Below the pieces are notes generated by a model, which ran no database searches, was not told the DNA's origin, and worked only from the letters and a program-made list of their open reading frames with translations. A stretch of 64,000 nt of DNA from Perkinsus olseni (lineage: Eukaryota; Perkinsozoa; Perkinsida), in assembly GCA_013115125.1 (NCBI GenBank), contig JABANN010000047.1, forward strand, positions 38,483 to 102,482, given 5' to 3'. A program made the position numbers and the translations under genes. This document shows, one piece after another, positions 24,338-35,109 of this stretch. Every line of letters begins with the position of its first letter. Positions within the stretch are counted from its first letter, which is position 1.

Positions 24338-25618
24338 ATGAAACTCCTCTCCTTCGTCCCGCTCATAACCGCATCGAGCGGCGCAGACGTTTATGACAGC
24401 AAGACTATCCTATCGATCACCTCCGACGATGCTTTTGTCGACGTCCGAGATTTCCCGCAGCGCCTCGAAGACGCCAAGTTCGCGTCCAACCGTGAAGTGG
24501 CCGCCTTCCTCAAGACAGCAACAATCAAGACTCTGAAGTCCTCGGGCCTGCAGGTAGTCTCTACTTCCGATGACACGGTGAGCTCCGCCGATCTCTGTGC
24601 CTACTTGAAGAACGCAGCCTCCGAGCTACCCGGTCTGGAGTGTGAATGCTCCCCTAACTTCGCCATCAAGGAAGAGACCACCGACGACGATCTCGGCGTC
24701 AATGACCCTCAAGCTTGGAGGCAAAGAGCATTCAAGCGGATGAACATGAAGGAAGTGTGGAGACTGTCTGCGCCCTACGCGAGGCGGACCATCAAAGTAG
24801 CTGTTGTGGACGCCGGCCTCAATTTCAGCGATCCTGAGATCGCCGCTTATCGAGGTTTCTTCCGTAAGAGGAGCGGCGGGTACATTGACGGTGGCTGGAA
24901 CTTCGTCGACGACAACTCGAATTTAACGTCGTTTAATCAGCATGGTCAGCAGTGTGCCAGACTCATCGCGGCCAGGCGGAACAATAGCATCGATATGGCC
25001 GGCATGTCATCTAACGTACGTCTAGTGTCTTTCAGAACTCATGAGGATAATGGCGCCGGCAGCTGGGCGAATGTGGCCGAAGCTTTGGACATGGCAGTCG
25101 ACATCGGAATTGATGTCGTATCAATCTCACTGGGGGTTTACATGTCGAGCAGTGAAGCGGACCGGATCTTCGGCAAGGCCTTCAAAGCAGCCACTGACCA
25201 GGGTATCATTATCGTCGCCTCTGCTGGTAACGATGGAAAGGCTGCTGACACGCACTATCCATCTGCGCTTCCCGGCGTGATCGCCGTGGCTTCCATCGAT
25301 ATCCAAGACACTCTACAATTATCTGGTTTCAGCAACTACGGGGGTTACGTCGACATCGCTGCCTACGGCTCGGACGTCTACACCGGCTACAACAGGCTCT
25401 CCTCGGGCACGTCCTTCTCGTGCCCCATCGTCTCGGGAGCGGCCGCGATCCTGCTTTCTATGGGTGTCAAACCCAAGTACGTTGCGGGAACCCTCATTCA
25501 CAACGTTGATCGGTTCGCCAGCCCTCTGAGACCTTTGAAAAAGCACGCTGGAGCGCTGAACCCGCTGAAGGCCGTCAAGATGGCCATCGATTTCCCGGTT
25601 CTGAGAGAAGCTCGCTAA
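24338..25618 (+). CDS. secreted subtilisin-like serine protease (S8)
   Basis: A 426-residue, single-exon S8 peptidase that cuts peptide bonds with an Asp-His-Ser triad. The start ATG is followed by a short hydrophobic leader (MKLLSFVPLITASSG), so it probably enters the secretory pathway. A propeptide-like region spans roughly residues 20-120. Visible catalytic motifs are AVVDAG (Asp158), NQHGQQ (His202), oxyanion Asn in ASAGNDG (Asn298) and SGTSFSCP (Ser359), all in canonical order and spacing. The mature domain is compact and has no extra C-terminal domain or membrane anchor. Secreted subtilisins of this kind are well known in Perkinsus as host-directed proteases (established knowledge). It is the only clearly intact protease gene here, lying among degraded S10 copies on the opposite strand. 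Confidence 0.95.
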   Translation: MKLLSFVPLITASSGADVYDSKTILSITSDDAFVDVRDFPQRLEDAKFASNREVAAFLKTATIKTLKSSGLQVVSTSDDTVSSADLCAYLKNAASELPGLECECSPNFAIKEETTDDDLGVNDPQAWRQRAFKRMNMKEVWRLSAPYARRTIKVAVVDAGLNFSDPEIAAYRGFFRKRSGGYIDGGWNFVDDNSNLTSFNQHGQQCARLIAARRNNSIDMAGMSSNVRLVSFRTHEDNGAGSWANVAEALDMAVDIGIDVVSISLGVYMSSSEADRIFGKAFKAATDQGIIIVASAGNDGKAADTHYPSALPGVIAVASIDIQDTLQLSGFSNYGGYVDIAAYGSDVYTGYNRLSSGTSFSCPIVSGAAAILLSMGVKPKYVAGTLIHNVDRFASPLRPLKKHAGALNPLKAVKMAIDFPVLREAR

Positions 25619-25939
25619 TAAGCTATATTTCGTCATACTTCTGTCTGCCTTCATAAGACCCGATTCCGACTTTACTTCTTACCTAGATGCTGAAGGCTAT
25701 TAATACGCACAATCCAGCGGCCAGAGTGCAGCGCCAGTCGGGCACTTGCTGTTAGCGCCGCTCAGTTCACTCGCCTTTGATGGCAGATTGTAGAACGATA
25801 ACTTACTTTTCATTGTAGACTTGATCAGTCTTGCTTTTTTATCTCGATTGCACTAAATCGTCACTGACGATGCGTCAGCTGCAGACATCAACCTCTCATC
25901 ATATGTCGCGTTGCAACAGTAGTGCTTTGGGATTCGATA

Positions 25940-26035
25940 ATAGCCTTCCGGATTCAATAGCTGCGTTTCCTCCTTCGGGTGCATCGTGTGAGGTCCTAGC
26001 AGGCGAGTTGCGGCACCAATGCTGCTGCGAGAGAC
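25940..26035 (-). pseudogene. S10 carboxypeptidase exon-3 remnant
   Basis: On the minus strand it reads SSIGAATRLLGPHTMHPK, matching SSIGTATRLLGPCRMDPK of copy A. The Gly-rich part before it is lost. An isolated fragment. Confidence 0.75.
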
Positions 26036-26163
26036 AGTCCATCGTGGATGTGTAACATTTTTCGCCGTCTACTCTCCGCGTGCCACTTTTTTCTTAGCCG
26101 GCCACTTCTTTCTTCCGCGCGTCCCTACTTTTTCTTGCGCTACGTCTTCTCTCTGCGCCCGCT

Positions 26164-26204
26164 CAGGCCTCATGAGAGCCCTCGCCGCCCTCTCATGAGG
26201 CCTG
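26164..26204. repeat. hairpin, 15-bp arms
   Basis: The arms are CAGGCCTCATGAGAG and its exact reverse complement, separated by 11 bases. Confidence 0.85.
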
Positions 26205-27829
26205 ATAGCGGCTACCCCGAGGCCCTAGCGGTCTCAGCGCTCGTCTCAGGGGGCTAGAGGTGTCAGATTTCCTGGGGCGGCATGTCTCCAAAGCGCCGAC
26301 TGAGATAGTTACGCCGCTACGGGCTTCCATCCAAGCTCAGGAGGCATCGAGTAGAACGTTAGGTGGGCTGCAGGCTTGACGGAAAGAGAATGTGTCAGAG
26401 ACAGCTGTGTGCCCCAGCTCTAGGGCTCTAAGTGATCGAGCCATGGGGTTCCGGCTCCAAATCGAGCTGGGCTATACCCTTCTAGGCTTGGGTTAGTCGG
26501 CAGGTTGGGCGGACTGCGAACCCGACGAGAGTTTGCCTGTACTACACGGTTGAGCTTATCACTCCGGGACTGTGTTCAGCGCGGGTGTACCGCCATTTGT
26601 CCGCCATATGATCGTTTGGTCCACTGCAGCTTCAATCCAAGATTGTTTCGTACAAATTTTGATTCGTTTTCGTACATGGAAAAAGTGCTTGTTTCGGTCA
26701 ACAGTTTTTCATCATAAGGGGCTCTGGGACTGCTTGACGTCGCTCAGCCTGAGCGGCTCAGGTCTCGCGGACTCATCGTGCCGCAGAAAGTTTCGCATGT
26801 CTCCTGTTAAGCCGTAACAGCCGTAACAGTTACGGGCTGCAGCATTGGCAGGATACTGGTTAGAGCACGCCTGCCCAGGGTGAGCTGCTCTGAAGCTTGC
26901 TCAGGTCTACGAATCGTAGACTACGATGATACCGCCTGCTGCTTACCCAAACTCCACAGGTATGGCGGAGTCTTACAAACTTCTCCCAATACTCTTGAAC
27001 CTTTGGTTGGCCCGCAGATATGATGAAGCGAAAGATTCCGGCAAGGCTCTAACCTGAGCAACCGTCGGCACAACCTTCCTGTAGGCACCCACCGGAGTAA
27101 GAAACGTCAGCCCACCCAAATCGATAATGCAGGCACATTCTCATTGAGCGCGAACAACGCAACAGCCGACGGCGATCTAAGGCAGATGAAGTCTCATATG
27201 AGCTTGAGGGGCTCTACGAAACCCCATGCATCTCGCTATATCAACAATGATGATCTCTGCTGAACGAGTAGTCGAATACGGAAAGGGGTGTTGAAAAAAG
27301 TAATAACCACGACTTTCTCACATGATGAAGCGCATAAACGGAATATGAGAGGTGAAACAACTAACGAACTCTGCCGAGTGAGATAGCTTCCTTCTAGCGA
27401 ATAACGTACAATAATTACCTCCCTAAAAGGAACGACGAAACTGAAACAACGGCGGCTGATCCACACAAATGAAAAGTATAATGAAATAAAAACATACAAA
27501 TTGTCGGTGCGAAAGAACGATAAAGAAGTGTATCAATGAAACGAGAGAGGAGGAGACCAACAAAGACCTGTCCTGGTGAAGATACGCTCACACATAGCAT
27601 CATGGCTGAGCAATCATGTAAAATAATGACCCTCCAAAAAGATATGATGAAACGGGATTTATCGCGACCGACTAATCCGATGTGTAACGCTATGAAAGAG
27701 ATATCTGAGATAGATAGAGATAAATCCGCTGAGATAGTTCCGCCGCTATGGAACGATCCGAAAAGCACAGATGGCGGCGGAAGGACATTCGACGGACAAC
27801 TCCCCTGAGGCTTTGCCACGACCCTCTCA

Positions 27830-29826
27830 GCGCCACCTCAATTCCTCCGTCCAGTAGATCTGTGACGAAGCTAGTCGTATCGTAGGTTGTGAACTTATCG
27901 AAAGCAGCAGCCACCTAACCGAGGAGGGGCCGGCAGATAGTGATGACCCGAGGCATTAGTGACCTGACGGCGGCTACCTCGAAATTAGGCGATACATACT
28001 CCTTAGAAACACCCAGCTTGGTCTGAACATCTATCTTGTCGAGGAAGTCTCCGGCCTGCCACAATAATATTGCCGTCGACCCGCCGAACTATCAGTTTCT
28101 CACCGGCCCAGGGTTTGTCTTGAAGAACTGCTCCTCTTCCCCAGTGGACGCTCGGACGTCGAATCTGCATCATCAGAATGCTCATCATGGCAATCACAGT
28201 GGACTCAACTCATCCGATGCAAATAAATCAATTGTTCAGAGAGCAAAACGACGACAAGCAAAAGTGAGAAAATCTGCACGACTGCCGCAACGCTCGAAAA
28301 GTAGCGTCACCTGAAAGGCTGAACCCTATCCGGGGCCTTGCATGACATCGAACATATAAAAAGTTAACCTCGATCTCGATCGAGGTTGACTAATAACGAA
28401 ATCGTAATCATTACCAACGACACGCTTTAACCTAAGATACCCTATGCTCTTACATGCTTGTTCCCTTCTTCAGTGGGCCTAAAGTAACTGACTCGCAGAC
28501 CTTGGTGGCGTCCGCACAGGCAGCTGAAGGGAGAAGAAGAGGAACAGCTCTTCCGATATCCGACGCTACCCAGATCAGGAGGCCCGCCTGGACCACCGGA
28601 ATTGCACTTGGAGATTTTCGTCTCGCATGTTTTCAAATCTTCGGCCATTTTGTCAAGTCTGAGAGGGATCAGTGATGAACCGTTACGGGAAGTACGCAGG
28701 TCGGCATTCCGACTCCTCCGCAGGCAGCAGTCGGTGTTCCTTCGCCATCGTCAAGCAGCCATGGTAACTACCGTGAGAAGAGGAGTGGAAGTAGCGATAT
28801 AATTTTATGCTACAATTACATTGACAACGGTCCGACTACACCATAGCGCATAATCACCCCCTTGAGATTGATCTTCAGCTGAGGCTTTCTCAAAATGATA
28901 GACCCGAGCATGGCGACGACCGAGGCTGCGATCGACAGAAATCAACAATGGGGTTGGTCAATCCTGAACCTCGGAAGCCCTCATGGGGTCGAAATGGAGG
29001 TGTAGTGAACGATCCCAGGAGCGGCGTTCTCTACTCGGCAGTCTATTGAAGTGCAGGAATGATGGATACCAAAGACACACTCACCCGACGCTGAAGTTCC
29101 CACCAGGTGGAGGTCTCTATTCAAGTTACCGTGGTCCTCAAATGAGTCGCCAAGGAAGTCAGCTCTGCAGCATGGACAGAAGAACAGATTAATAGTCTCT
29201 CCTCTTCCCAATGTCGAAAACCCACAAATTCACCACCACCGCCGCCAAGTCCGGTTCTATCGGCCCTAGGCTGAATCCCGTAGGCCCCGGTGCATCAACC
29301 CAAATACTGTTGGCGTCCTCCATCCAGGAGTATCTAAAAACTTGTTGAATACTATGATAACCTCGAAGATAGTATCTTCAAGATACGCCCTTCGGATCTA
29401 TCGTGCTAGGTCCGTGTAGGCGAGTTGCCGTACCAATGCTGCTGCTGCTGCTGCCGAGTCCACCACCGATTAAGAGGAAAGTCGGGGACGTCTCCGGGTT
29501 CTTGTCAGCCTCGATGATACCATAGAAGTACCGGTAGTAAAGGCATCTGCTGCGCCAGTCGGACGGATGGTTGCACTTACTTGTTCTCATCGTCAACTTC
29601 GATGTACCCGAACTGCTGAGCCCCTGGGCTGAGGGGGCACAGGACACCTCCGTTCTGTGGACCTCTCAGCGATGGCTGGGAATCTAAGGTTGACCATAGC
29701 ACATCTCGAGTGGGGTGATGATGTAGTTGGGTCTATGATAATAACCCCCTCCCTACTTCTATCGTCTTGACGGGCACTGACCACCACGAGGAGCAGAGCA
29801 TGCAGCAGGGGAAGGATGGTGGGCAT
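27830..29826 (-). pseudogene. serine carboxypeptidase (S10) copy B, probably degraded
   Basis: Exons, 5' to 3': ATG 29,826 with a hydrophobic leader; GYIEVDDENK (donor after 29,581); YFYGIIEADKNPE and LLIGGGLGSS; YSWMEDANSIWVDAP; LHLVGTSAS with the nucleophile Ser; QLKINLKGV; YHGCLTMAKE; LDKMAEDLKTCETK; ACADATKVCESV; then YDVRASTGEEE, GDFLDKIDVQTKLGV (after a canonical GTGAGA intron) and FTTYDTTSFVTDLLDGG at about 27.9 kb. Most introns are 37-53 nt and in phase. Faults: a stop after DPKG caused by the short palindrome GTATCTTGAAGATAC at about 29,380-29,395, loss of the first donor seen in copy A, and no Asp exon (AGNYDY) or His exon downstream. It is paralogous to copy A over its whole length. 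Confidence 0.7.
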
Positions 29827-30123
29827 ATTACTACGGCGAGAAAGAACTGAATGACCATGGCCATGAGAGAAGCGGAAATGGCGATATCCAAACATGTTCG
29901 AGGACACCGGGTTGTGAATCCTCCCACGTCCCGGCCACTATCTGCAGCGGTCGTGGTGACGACGCACATGCAGGAGAAGGAATGAAAGGACCGCTCATGA
30001 CGCTGAGGTGTAACACAAATGCGTATCCTAGGTCGACCCATGCCCACGATGATGAAGGTTCACCAAAGGAAAAAACAAAATACAAGATACCAGCCAACCC
30101 AAGTCCCTTACCTCTCTGAAACG

Positions 30124-31176
30124 TCATAAACCATCGTCCACGCTTGGAGTAATAACAACATCTACCGAGTACCACCCCACGGCCACCTCAGCTTCAGTCA
30201 ACACCCCCATTCTACTCAAAATACTGCGCACCTCCTGCTCCGCTCCGCTCGAGCTAGCATCTTTTTTGTCTCTTTCATACGTACCCAAAACCATCCGTAC
30301 CACCCTCAACGAATCCAACTTCAGAAGATTCATCACCCCCGAATTCACTGCCATCGCCGCCGCCAACTGTCTGCCCAACATCGCCGAAGGGGCGTATCTT
30401 TTCCCAACCGAAATATTAATCACCTCAGCAAGCTCAACCTCACTTGCATCGTACGCGAATGCTGTCAAGATACTACAAATATCAATCGGCGTCACCTCCC
30501 GGGTACTCGAGCCAAGATCCCTCAAGCACCTCCTCCGAATTCTCTCGTCCACTCTCCACTGCAAACTTCCACAGGCCCAAAGGATAGCCGAGTAGTCCCT
30601 CGCCTGGAGCCAGCTCAACCGCCCGCCCCAGCTCAACGGATTCGCTTCTGTCGGCCGATACCGTAGCGTGGCCATCGCATGGAGGACAACAGCATAGGTG
30701 CGCCACGCCAGTCGGGTGCTTCGCTCCGCTAGGACTTTCAAAATCGCCGCCATTACTTCCTCGTCGAGATACTCAAGACGAGCGTATGCTCCGGCCAATG
30801 AAGATATTTCAATCTCACCTAATCCGTCACGTGCAAGCTCAACCAAAAGATTCTCTGATAATAAACTGAGCAACCCCTCATGCCTTTGATTAACCCCAGC
30901 AAATGCCACCAACAAATCCAAAGATACCCTGGTCGGAAATCTTCGCTGTGCGCATTCTCTCGTCACCCAACATCCAACCGCTTCAGCCAAGCCAGGCGAA
31001 ACTGCCCGATTCCTCGAAAGTAAGTCGAAGGCATCCACGACGATCGGAAGGGAGTTCCGGTCGGCCGGCCGAGCGCAGAAGTTCAAAAGCCAATCAGATG
31101 CCGCCTGCAGGGCTCTCTTGGCAGGCCTCTTGCTTTCTAGAATGGCAAACACGTCAATCAGGCCACCGACAGGCAT
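30124..31176 (-). CDS. helical-repeat protein, RAP/FASTK-like (divergent paralogue)
   Basis: A single exon of about 350 codons from ATG 31,176 (the frame stays open to an earlier ATG at 31,251). It shares order and key phrases with the 8.4-kb gene: NSLPIVVDAFDLLSRNR, SSLAGAYARLEYLD, YAVVLHAMATLRYR, ICSILTAFAYD and the C-terminal VGWYSVDVVI. All are amphipathic helices. Organellar RNA-binding helical-repeat proteins of alveolates look like this, so mitochondrial RNA metabolism is a reasonable guess, but no catalytic residues are visible. It lies 5' of S10 copy B on the same strand. The pairing of S10 and helical-repeat pieces recurs at 21.5 kb. Confidence 0.65.
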   Translation of the reverse strand: MPVGGLIDVFAILESKRPAKRALQAASDWLLNFCARPADRNSLPIVVDAFDLLSRNRAVSPGLAEAVGCWVTRECAQRRFPTRVSLDLLVAFAGVNQRHEGLLSLLSENLLVELARDGLGEIEISSLAGAYARLEYLDEEVMAAILKVLAERSTRLAWRTYAVVLHAMATLRYRPTEANPLSWGGRLSWLQARDYSAILWACGSLQWRVDERIRRRCLRDLGSSTREVTPIDICSILTAFAYDASEVELAEVINISVGKRYAPSAMLGRQLAAAMAVNSGVMNLLKLDSLRVVRMVLGTYERDKKDASSSGAEQEVRSILSRMGVLTEAEVAVGWYSVDVVITPSVDDGL

Positions 31177-31592
31177 ACTGGCAGAATGGTTATTGCAGGA
31201 ACAATCTCTGCCGCAGTCATTGTACCCAGGTTCGATCCAAAGCCAGGACATCTTTTGTCAACCCCCTTCTTGCCCCGATGGAGAATCACCGCAGACGATT
31301 TCGGAAAAGTGTGGTATGGATTTGCATGAACGCACCAACCCTCTCCTCCCCAGATTAATACTCTCAAACCCAACATCTTCCTAAAGCATCGTTCCAAAAC
31401 ATTTCATAAAAACGTTCAAGAATCTCTACACATGGTGCAATGTCATCATCAACAACCTAAGATACCGTCTGACATGCAACAACCCGATACCTGACCCGTG
31501 AAACGCACGGAATAAAGAATACTCACCAGCTATGCTAGCGACTCACAAAGATGCCTGCCGGTCGGGGAGGGCATAACTCTCGAGCAACCTGA

Positions 31593-32014
31593 TCAATAAT
31601 CACCAAATCTTGCAATCTTGCAATTCCTCAACGCCCCTACCGTCGGATCAAATTTCAGCCAGTCGTGTATACACCATTTCTTCTCTATCTTGGCCCGGAA
31701 TTCAGTGCGCCAGTCGGCGAAGTCGATCTCATGGGAGAACCACGAACCCCTCCCGTCCAAATCCTTATCTTCATCTTTGCTGTGCGGACCTTGCACGCAT
31801 GCACATAAAGATACTCTCCGCACCGCGAAGACTTACGCTGTGCATGAAGCACGAAAAGTCCCATCATGGCGCCAAGATACCATACAGAGTGGAGGAAATA
31901 TCTTCGAGCTGAGGCGCCACTTGGACTCTTGGAGAATCTTGCAAATCCGTAACGGTAATAGACCAAATTGGGCACCTACAGAGGCCGCCATCTGCAGTCA
32001 CTATTAATGCCCAT
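31593..32014 (-). CDS. small single-pass membrane protein, three exons
   Basis: Exon 1 is 32,014-31,980 (ATG, phase 2). The 42-nt intron starts GTAGGT. Exon 2 is 31,937-31,837, exon 3 is 31,789-31,593, and the second intron is 47 nt with donor GTAAGT. Joined they give 110 residues. The N-terminus is short and basic (SKSPSGASARR), followed by one membrane segment (YFLHSVWYLGAMMGLFVLHA) and a charged, Trp-rich tail (FADWRTEFRAKIEKKW). The shape fits an accessory subunit of a mitochondrial inner-membrane complex, and it sits next to COX10, but the family is not identified. All splice sites are canonical and phases agree, so the gene model is good even though the function is open. Confidence 0.65.
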
Positions 32015-32489
32015 GACCAACATCAACCCAAGTGAAAATATTTTTTCTCAAAAATTCTCGGAAAAAGTGAATGATAGGCGAAATTATAGATGATACAAGC
32101 TGAAGATAGGGGAAAAATATTGTCTGAGTAAAAACACAAAAATAAACGGTGTCCCGTATATTCTCGAACCACTTGAAGGTCTTCTATTTCCTCAACGCGG
32201 AGTCTCTTCCGCGGACAAAATTTTCGGAGGAGATCGACCCAAAAGATATGATTGATAGCAAATAGTATTCACCCCGTACCAAGACTCAACTATGACGATA
32301 TGAACGCGGGAGAATATCTTCCAAAGCAACCTCAAAATCACAGAATATTTATCCACCCTGCCCAACTTTATCCTCCTTCGCTCACGACAGTTATCGTGCG
32401 CAGGCCCGCGAGGGCGGACGGGGGAGCAGACCTCCTAGCGATGATATCAGGATCGATCTCTAACCTCAACGACTAAGGTACGTCCCTAG

Positions 32490-33350
32490 TCAGCCCACCC
32501 TTCCCAACTTCCAACTCATCAGGGGCCCGTGGTTTTTCGCAGATCTACACCGATGGAACATTATTACCATCCCGGAGAAGGCAAACATCCAACTAGTGAC
32601 TCCCAGCGCAGAGGCTGCCACTGGAAGGGCTGCCAGGGCCATCATGTAGGGACGACCTGAGATTTGGGGGAAAGTTGGTATGACAAATAATACGCACGAG
32701 CACATACACATAGCTGCCGTTTCGTGACCAGTCTCGTCTGTTAAGGGAAACATTCGGTATCCGGCGCGAGAATAATCAACTCGGAAGAGCCACGCTAGTG
32801 CATAGAAATGAGGAAATTGCCACAATGTTTGTAACTGAGAAAAGCACGAGTCAACCTAAGATACTCTCAAATCCGAGAAAAACCATGATCAACCTAAGAT
32901 ACTCTCGAATCCGAGAAGAACCATGATCAACCTAAGATACTCTCAAATCCGAGAAAAACCATGATCAACCTAAGATACTCTCAAATCCGAGAAAAACCAT
33001 GATCAACCTAAGATACTCTCAGATCCGAGAAGAACCATGATCAACCTAAGATACTCCCAGAGTGAATGCTGAGCCACCACGCGAAGGACCTCGATCAGCC
33101 GATCGATAAGTCTCTCCGAGCTATCTAGGCATACAGGAGCGTTGCCCTCAATTTGACCCGTTGCGTTCCACCAGTTGATTCCGAGAAGTACTATGATCAA
33201 CCTAAGATACCACCTACCAGAAACAGTGTCCACGGTGCCAAGTCACCAAACAGCGGTACACCAGCAACTGAGAACCCTATAAGGACAGGTAAGGACCCCG
33301 CGATAGAACCTGACGCCCATGCGTGCATACCAACTTTTCCGTAACTCCTG

Positions 33351-33390
<40 letters not shown>

Positions 33391-34778
33391 CAACATGTGT
33401 ATTATACGGCGACTTCACTTTCATAGGCGTATAGACCATCGTATATAAGGCAGATGTTGACAGCGCCACAACGGCCGGCATCGGACCTGGACCAAGTCGC
33501 CGCTGATAAAAACAAAGTAACGCTGCTTTCCAAGCAGATCTATAAACGCTGAGAAATTATCAACGCATAGACGGAATATTTCGCCCATGTTCTGTCATAT
33601 TTCCCCAATTTCCATTCTCGTCATCAACACTTCAGGCTACTATCCCTGCACACTCATCGGCAATAACAAGCAGGCCAAGTTCAACCACGCGTTGTAACAA
33701 CTGTGTTGGTAATGTTCCTTTAGCTTAAGATATCTTAGCGTAAGCTAGGGTGCAATCGATAGTCATACAGTTCATAAGTTAAGTTTCAAGTAATTATCAT
33801 TTCCCTACGATCAACGATCTCGCGTTAACTCAAGGAGACCGGACGTAGCCCCCACCACGCTCGCTCGTCTATTCCGGTATCACCATCCCTGAAGATTCTC
33901 GTCGGTAACGCCAAGACCGTCCCGAACGGTCGCATCGCTATCAAGCGACAACATTTCCAAAGTCATACCACACCTTCCCCTGGGGAAGTTGGGGAAGTTC
34001 CCCAACTCCTCATTACCTCCGACGTTGAATAATATAGCAGTACCCACACTGCAGGTGACACCCGCAAACATACCAGCCTGTGCCATGGTGATTCTACCCG
34101 TTGGTAGAGGACGATTTTTAGTACCTGAACAAACGCAATGGCACACACAAGAGAGGGACGGGGAGGATGATGAGCCGAAATAAATCGGTTCTGAACCTCT
34201 AAGAATCAATTCCGTAATCCTGAGTTCAGGAGGGGAGTTCAATAAACCAATTATGAAACTCACAGTCGATTTTGGAACCCCTCCTTTACGTGTAAAAATC
34301 AAATCCAGAATAGAAAATGAGTCCACTAAATAGGGAGTTCATGATGCCCTTCATGAAGCAAGGCATAATAGAAAAAGTTGGATCAGGTTAACCGGCGATG
34401 ACGGGGTCGGCCTAGTGGACGAAAAGATGCACCCTCAGGCAAAGCATTTTCTTGAAATAAAATTATTAACATAGTAATAGTCTACAAAACAGGTCACACT
34501 ATGGTTAATAACAAGTAAAAAGGGTCCTACGCGCCATATTAGCATCCCTTCCTTTCTCCATCATCTGGTTGATAACCTGTGACGATGCAGCACACAGCAG
34601 CGTTCCGGAGAAGACTCCCGCAGAGCCCAGAAGGACACCGCTGATGCCATCGAGAAGGCCACAGGACACCAAATACCCCGGCAAGGCGGACAGGGCCGCG
34701 TAAACCGACAACCCTCCTTTGGAGAGTTTCTGAAAGGAGAAAGAAACTGTACTACGGGTGGAGGTATCTTTACTCACG
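32490..34778 (-). CDS. COX10: protoheme IX farnesyltransferase (heme O synthase), N-terminus incomplete
   Basis: COX10 attaches a farnesyl group to heme B to make heme O for cytochrome oxidase, in the mitochondrial inner membrane. Recognised exons: 34,729-34,531 (ends with the conserved GRDANMAR), 34,124-34,017 (TKNRPLPTGRITMAQAG), 33,486-33,391 (ALYTMVYTPMK), 33,309-33,218 (GSLPVLIGFSVAG) and 32,834-32,490 (LWQFPHFYALAWLFRVDYSRAG). Phases agree at every join, giving 279 residues in several hydrophobic segments. The motif RDxxMxRTxxRPL is restored exactly across the first intron, a strong check. An upstream exon ends at 34,778 before a 48-nt intron; the transit peptide is not resolved. The C-terminal part after ALGVTSWMF is unusual, and a further intron at GTAATAATG is possible. 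Introns carry the 38-bp array and a (GTA)n tract. Confidence 0.85.
32851..33060 (-). repeat. 38-bp tandem array, six copies, inside a COX10 intron
   Basis: The core CAACCTAAGATAC recurs at about 32,852, 32,890, 32,928, 32,966, 33,004 and 33,042, exactly 38 bases apart, with only scattered substitutions between units. A seventh core lies at 33,198, just inside the 5' end of the intron. In the gene's direction each unit begins GTATCTTAGGTTGATC. Confidence 0.9.
33351..33390. repeat. (GTA)n microsatellite at a COX10 intron donor
   Basis: About 13 TAC/GTA units directly follow the exon end CATGTTG. The splice donor GTAGTA is itself the first repeat unit. Confidence 0.9.
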
Positions 34779-35109
34779 GTCAACCTGCCATGTGCACGCT
34801 TGAAAGATACGCTTCTCCCATACTACCCAATAATCCCTTATTATCGATTTTACGTTGATTCGATCAGGTGCGGTATCAGCAACGACGACCCCGGTAGCAG
34901 CACTCAAAGATACTACATCAGATGTCACCTATGCAAGATACAAAATAGGTCAAGCTGTGGCATGTAAAACTTACTCTAGAACCCACAAGTGACGTTGTTG
35001 ATGTAGCGTTTGACGTGCTGCGGGAGGTCGATGTACGAGTTATAATATTACAGGTATTATTTTTCAATGATACTGAGGACGGCCGACGGGCGATCACCTG
35101 ACGCAAACA

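Larger units (their letters stand above)
25619..27200. other. intergenic with an S10 scrap
   Basis: Apart from the S10 exon-3 remnant (25,940-26,035) and a hairpin (26,164-26,204), no coding signal is seen. About 27,040-27,130 resembles sequence 5' of the helical-repeat copies at 9.6 kb and 21.97 kb. Confidence 0.4.

Noticed and set aside
24391-25654. Minus-strand frames inside the subtilisin gene
   Set aside because: They are shadows of a clearly coding plus-strand exon with all catalytic motifs.
32851-33060. CRISPR-like regular repeat array
   Set aside because: The units are directly abutting 38-bp tandem copies with no unique spacers, in an intron of a eukaryotic gene.
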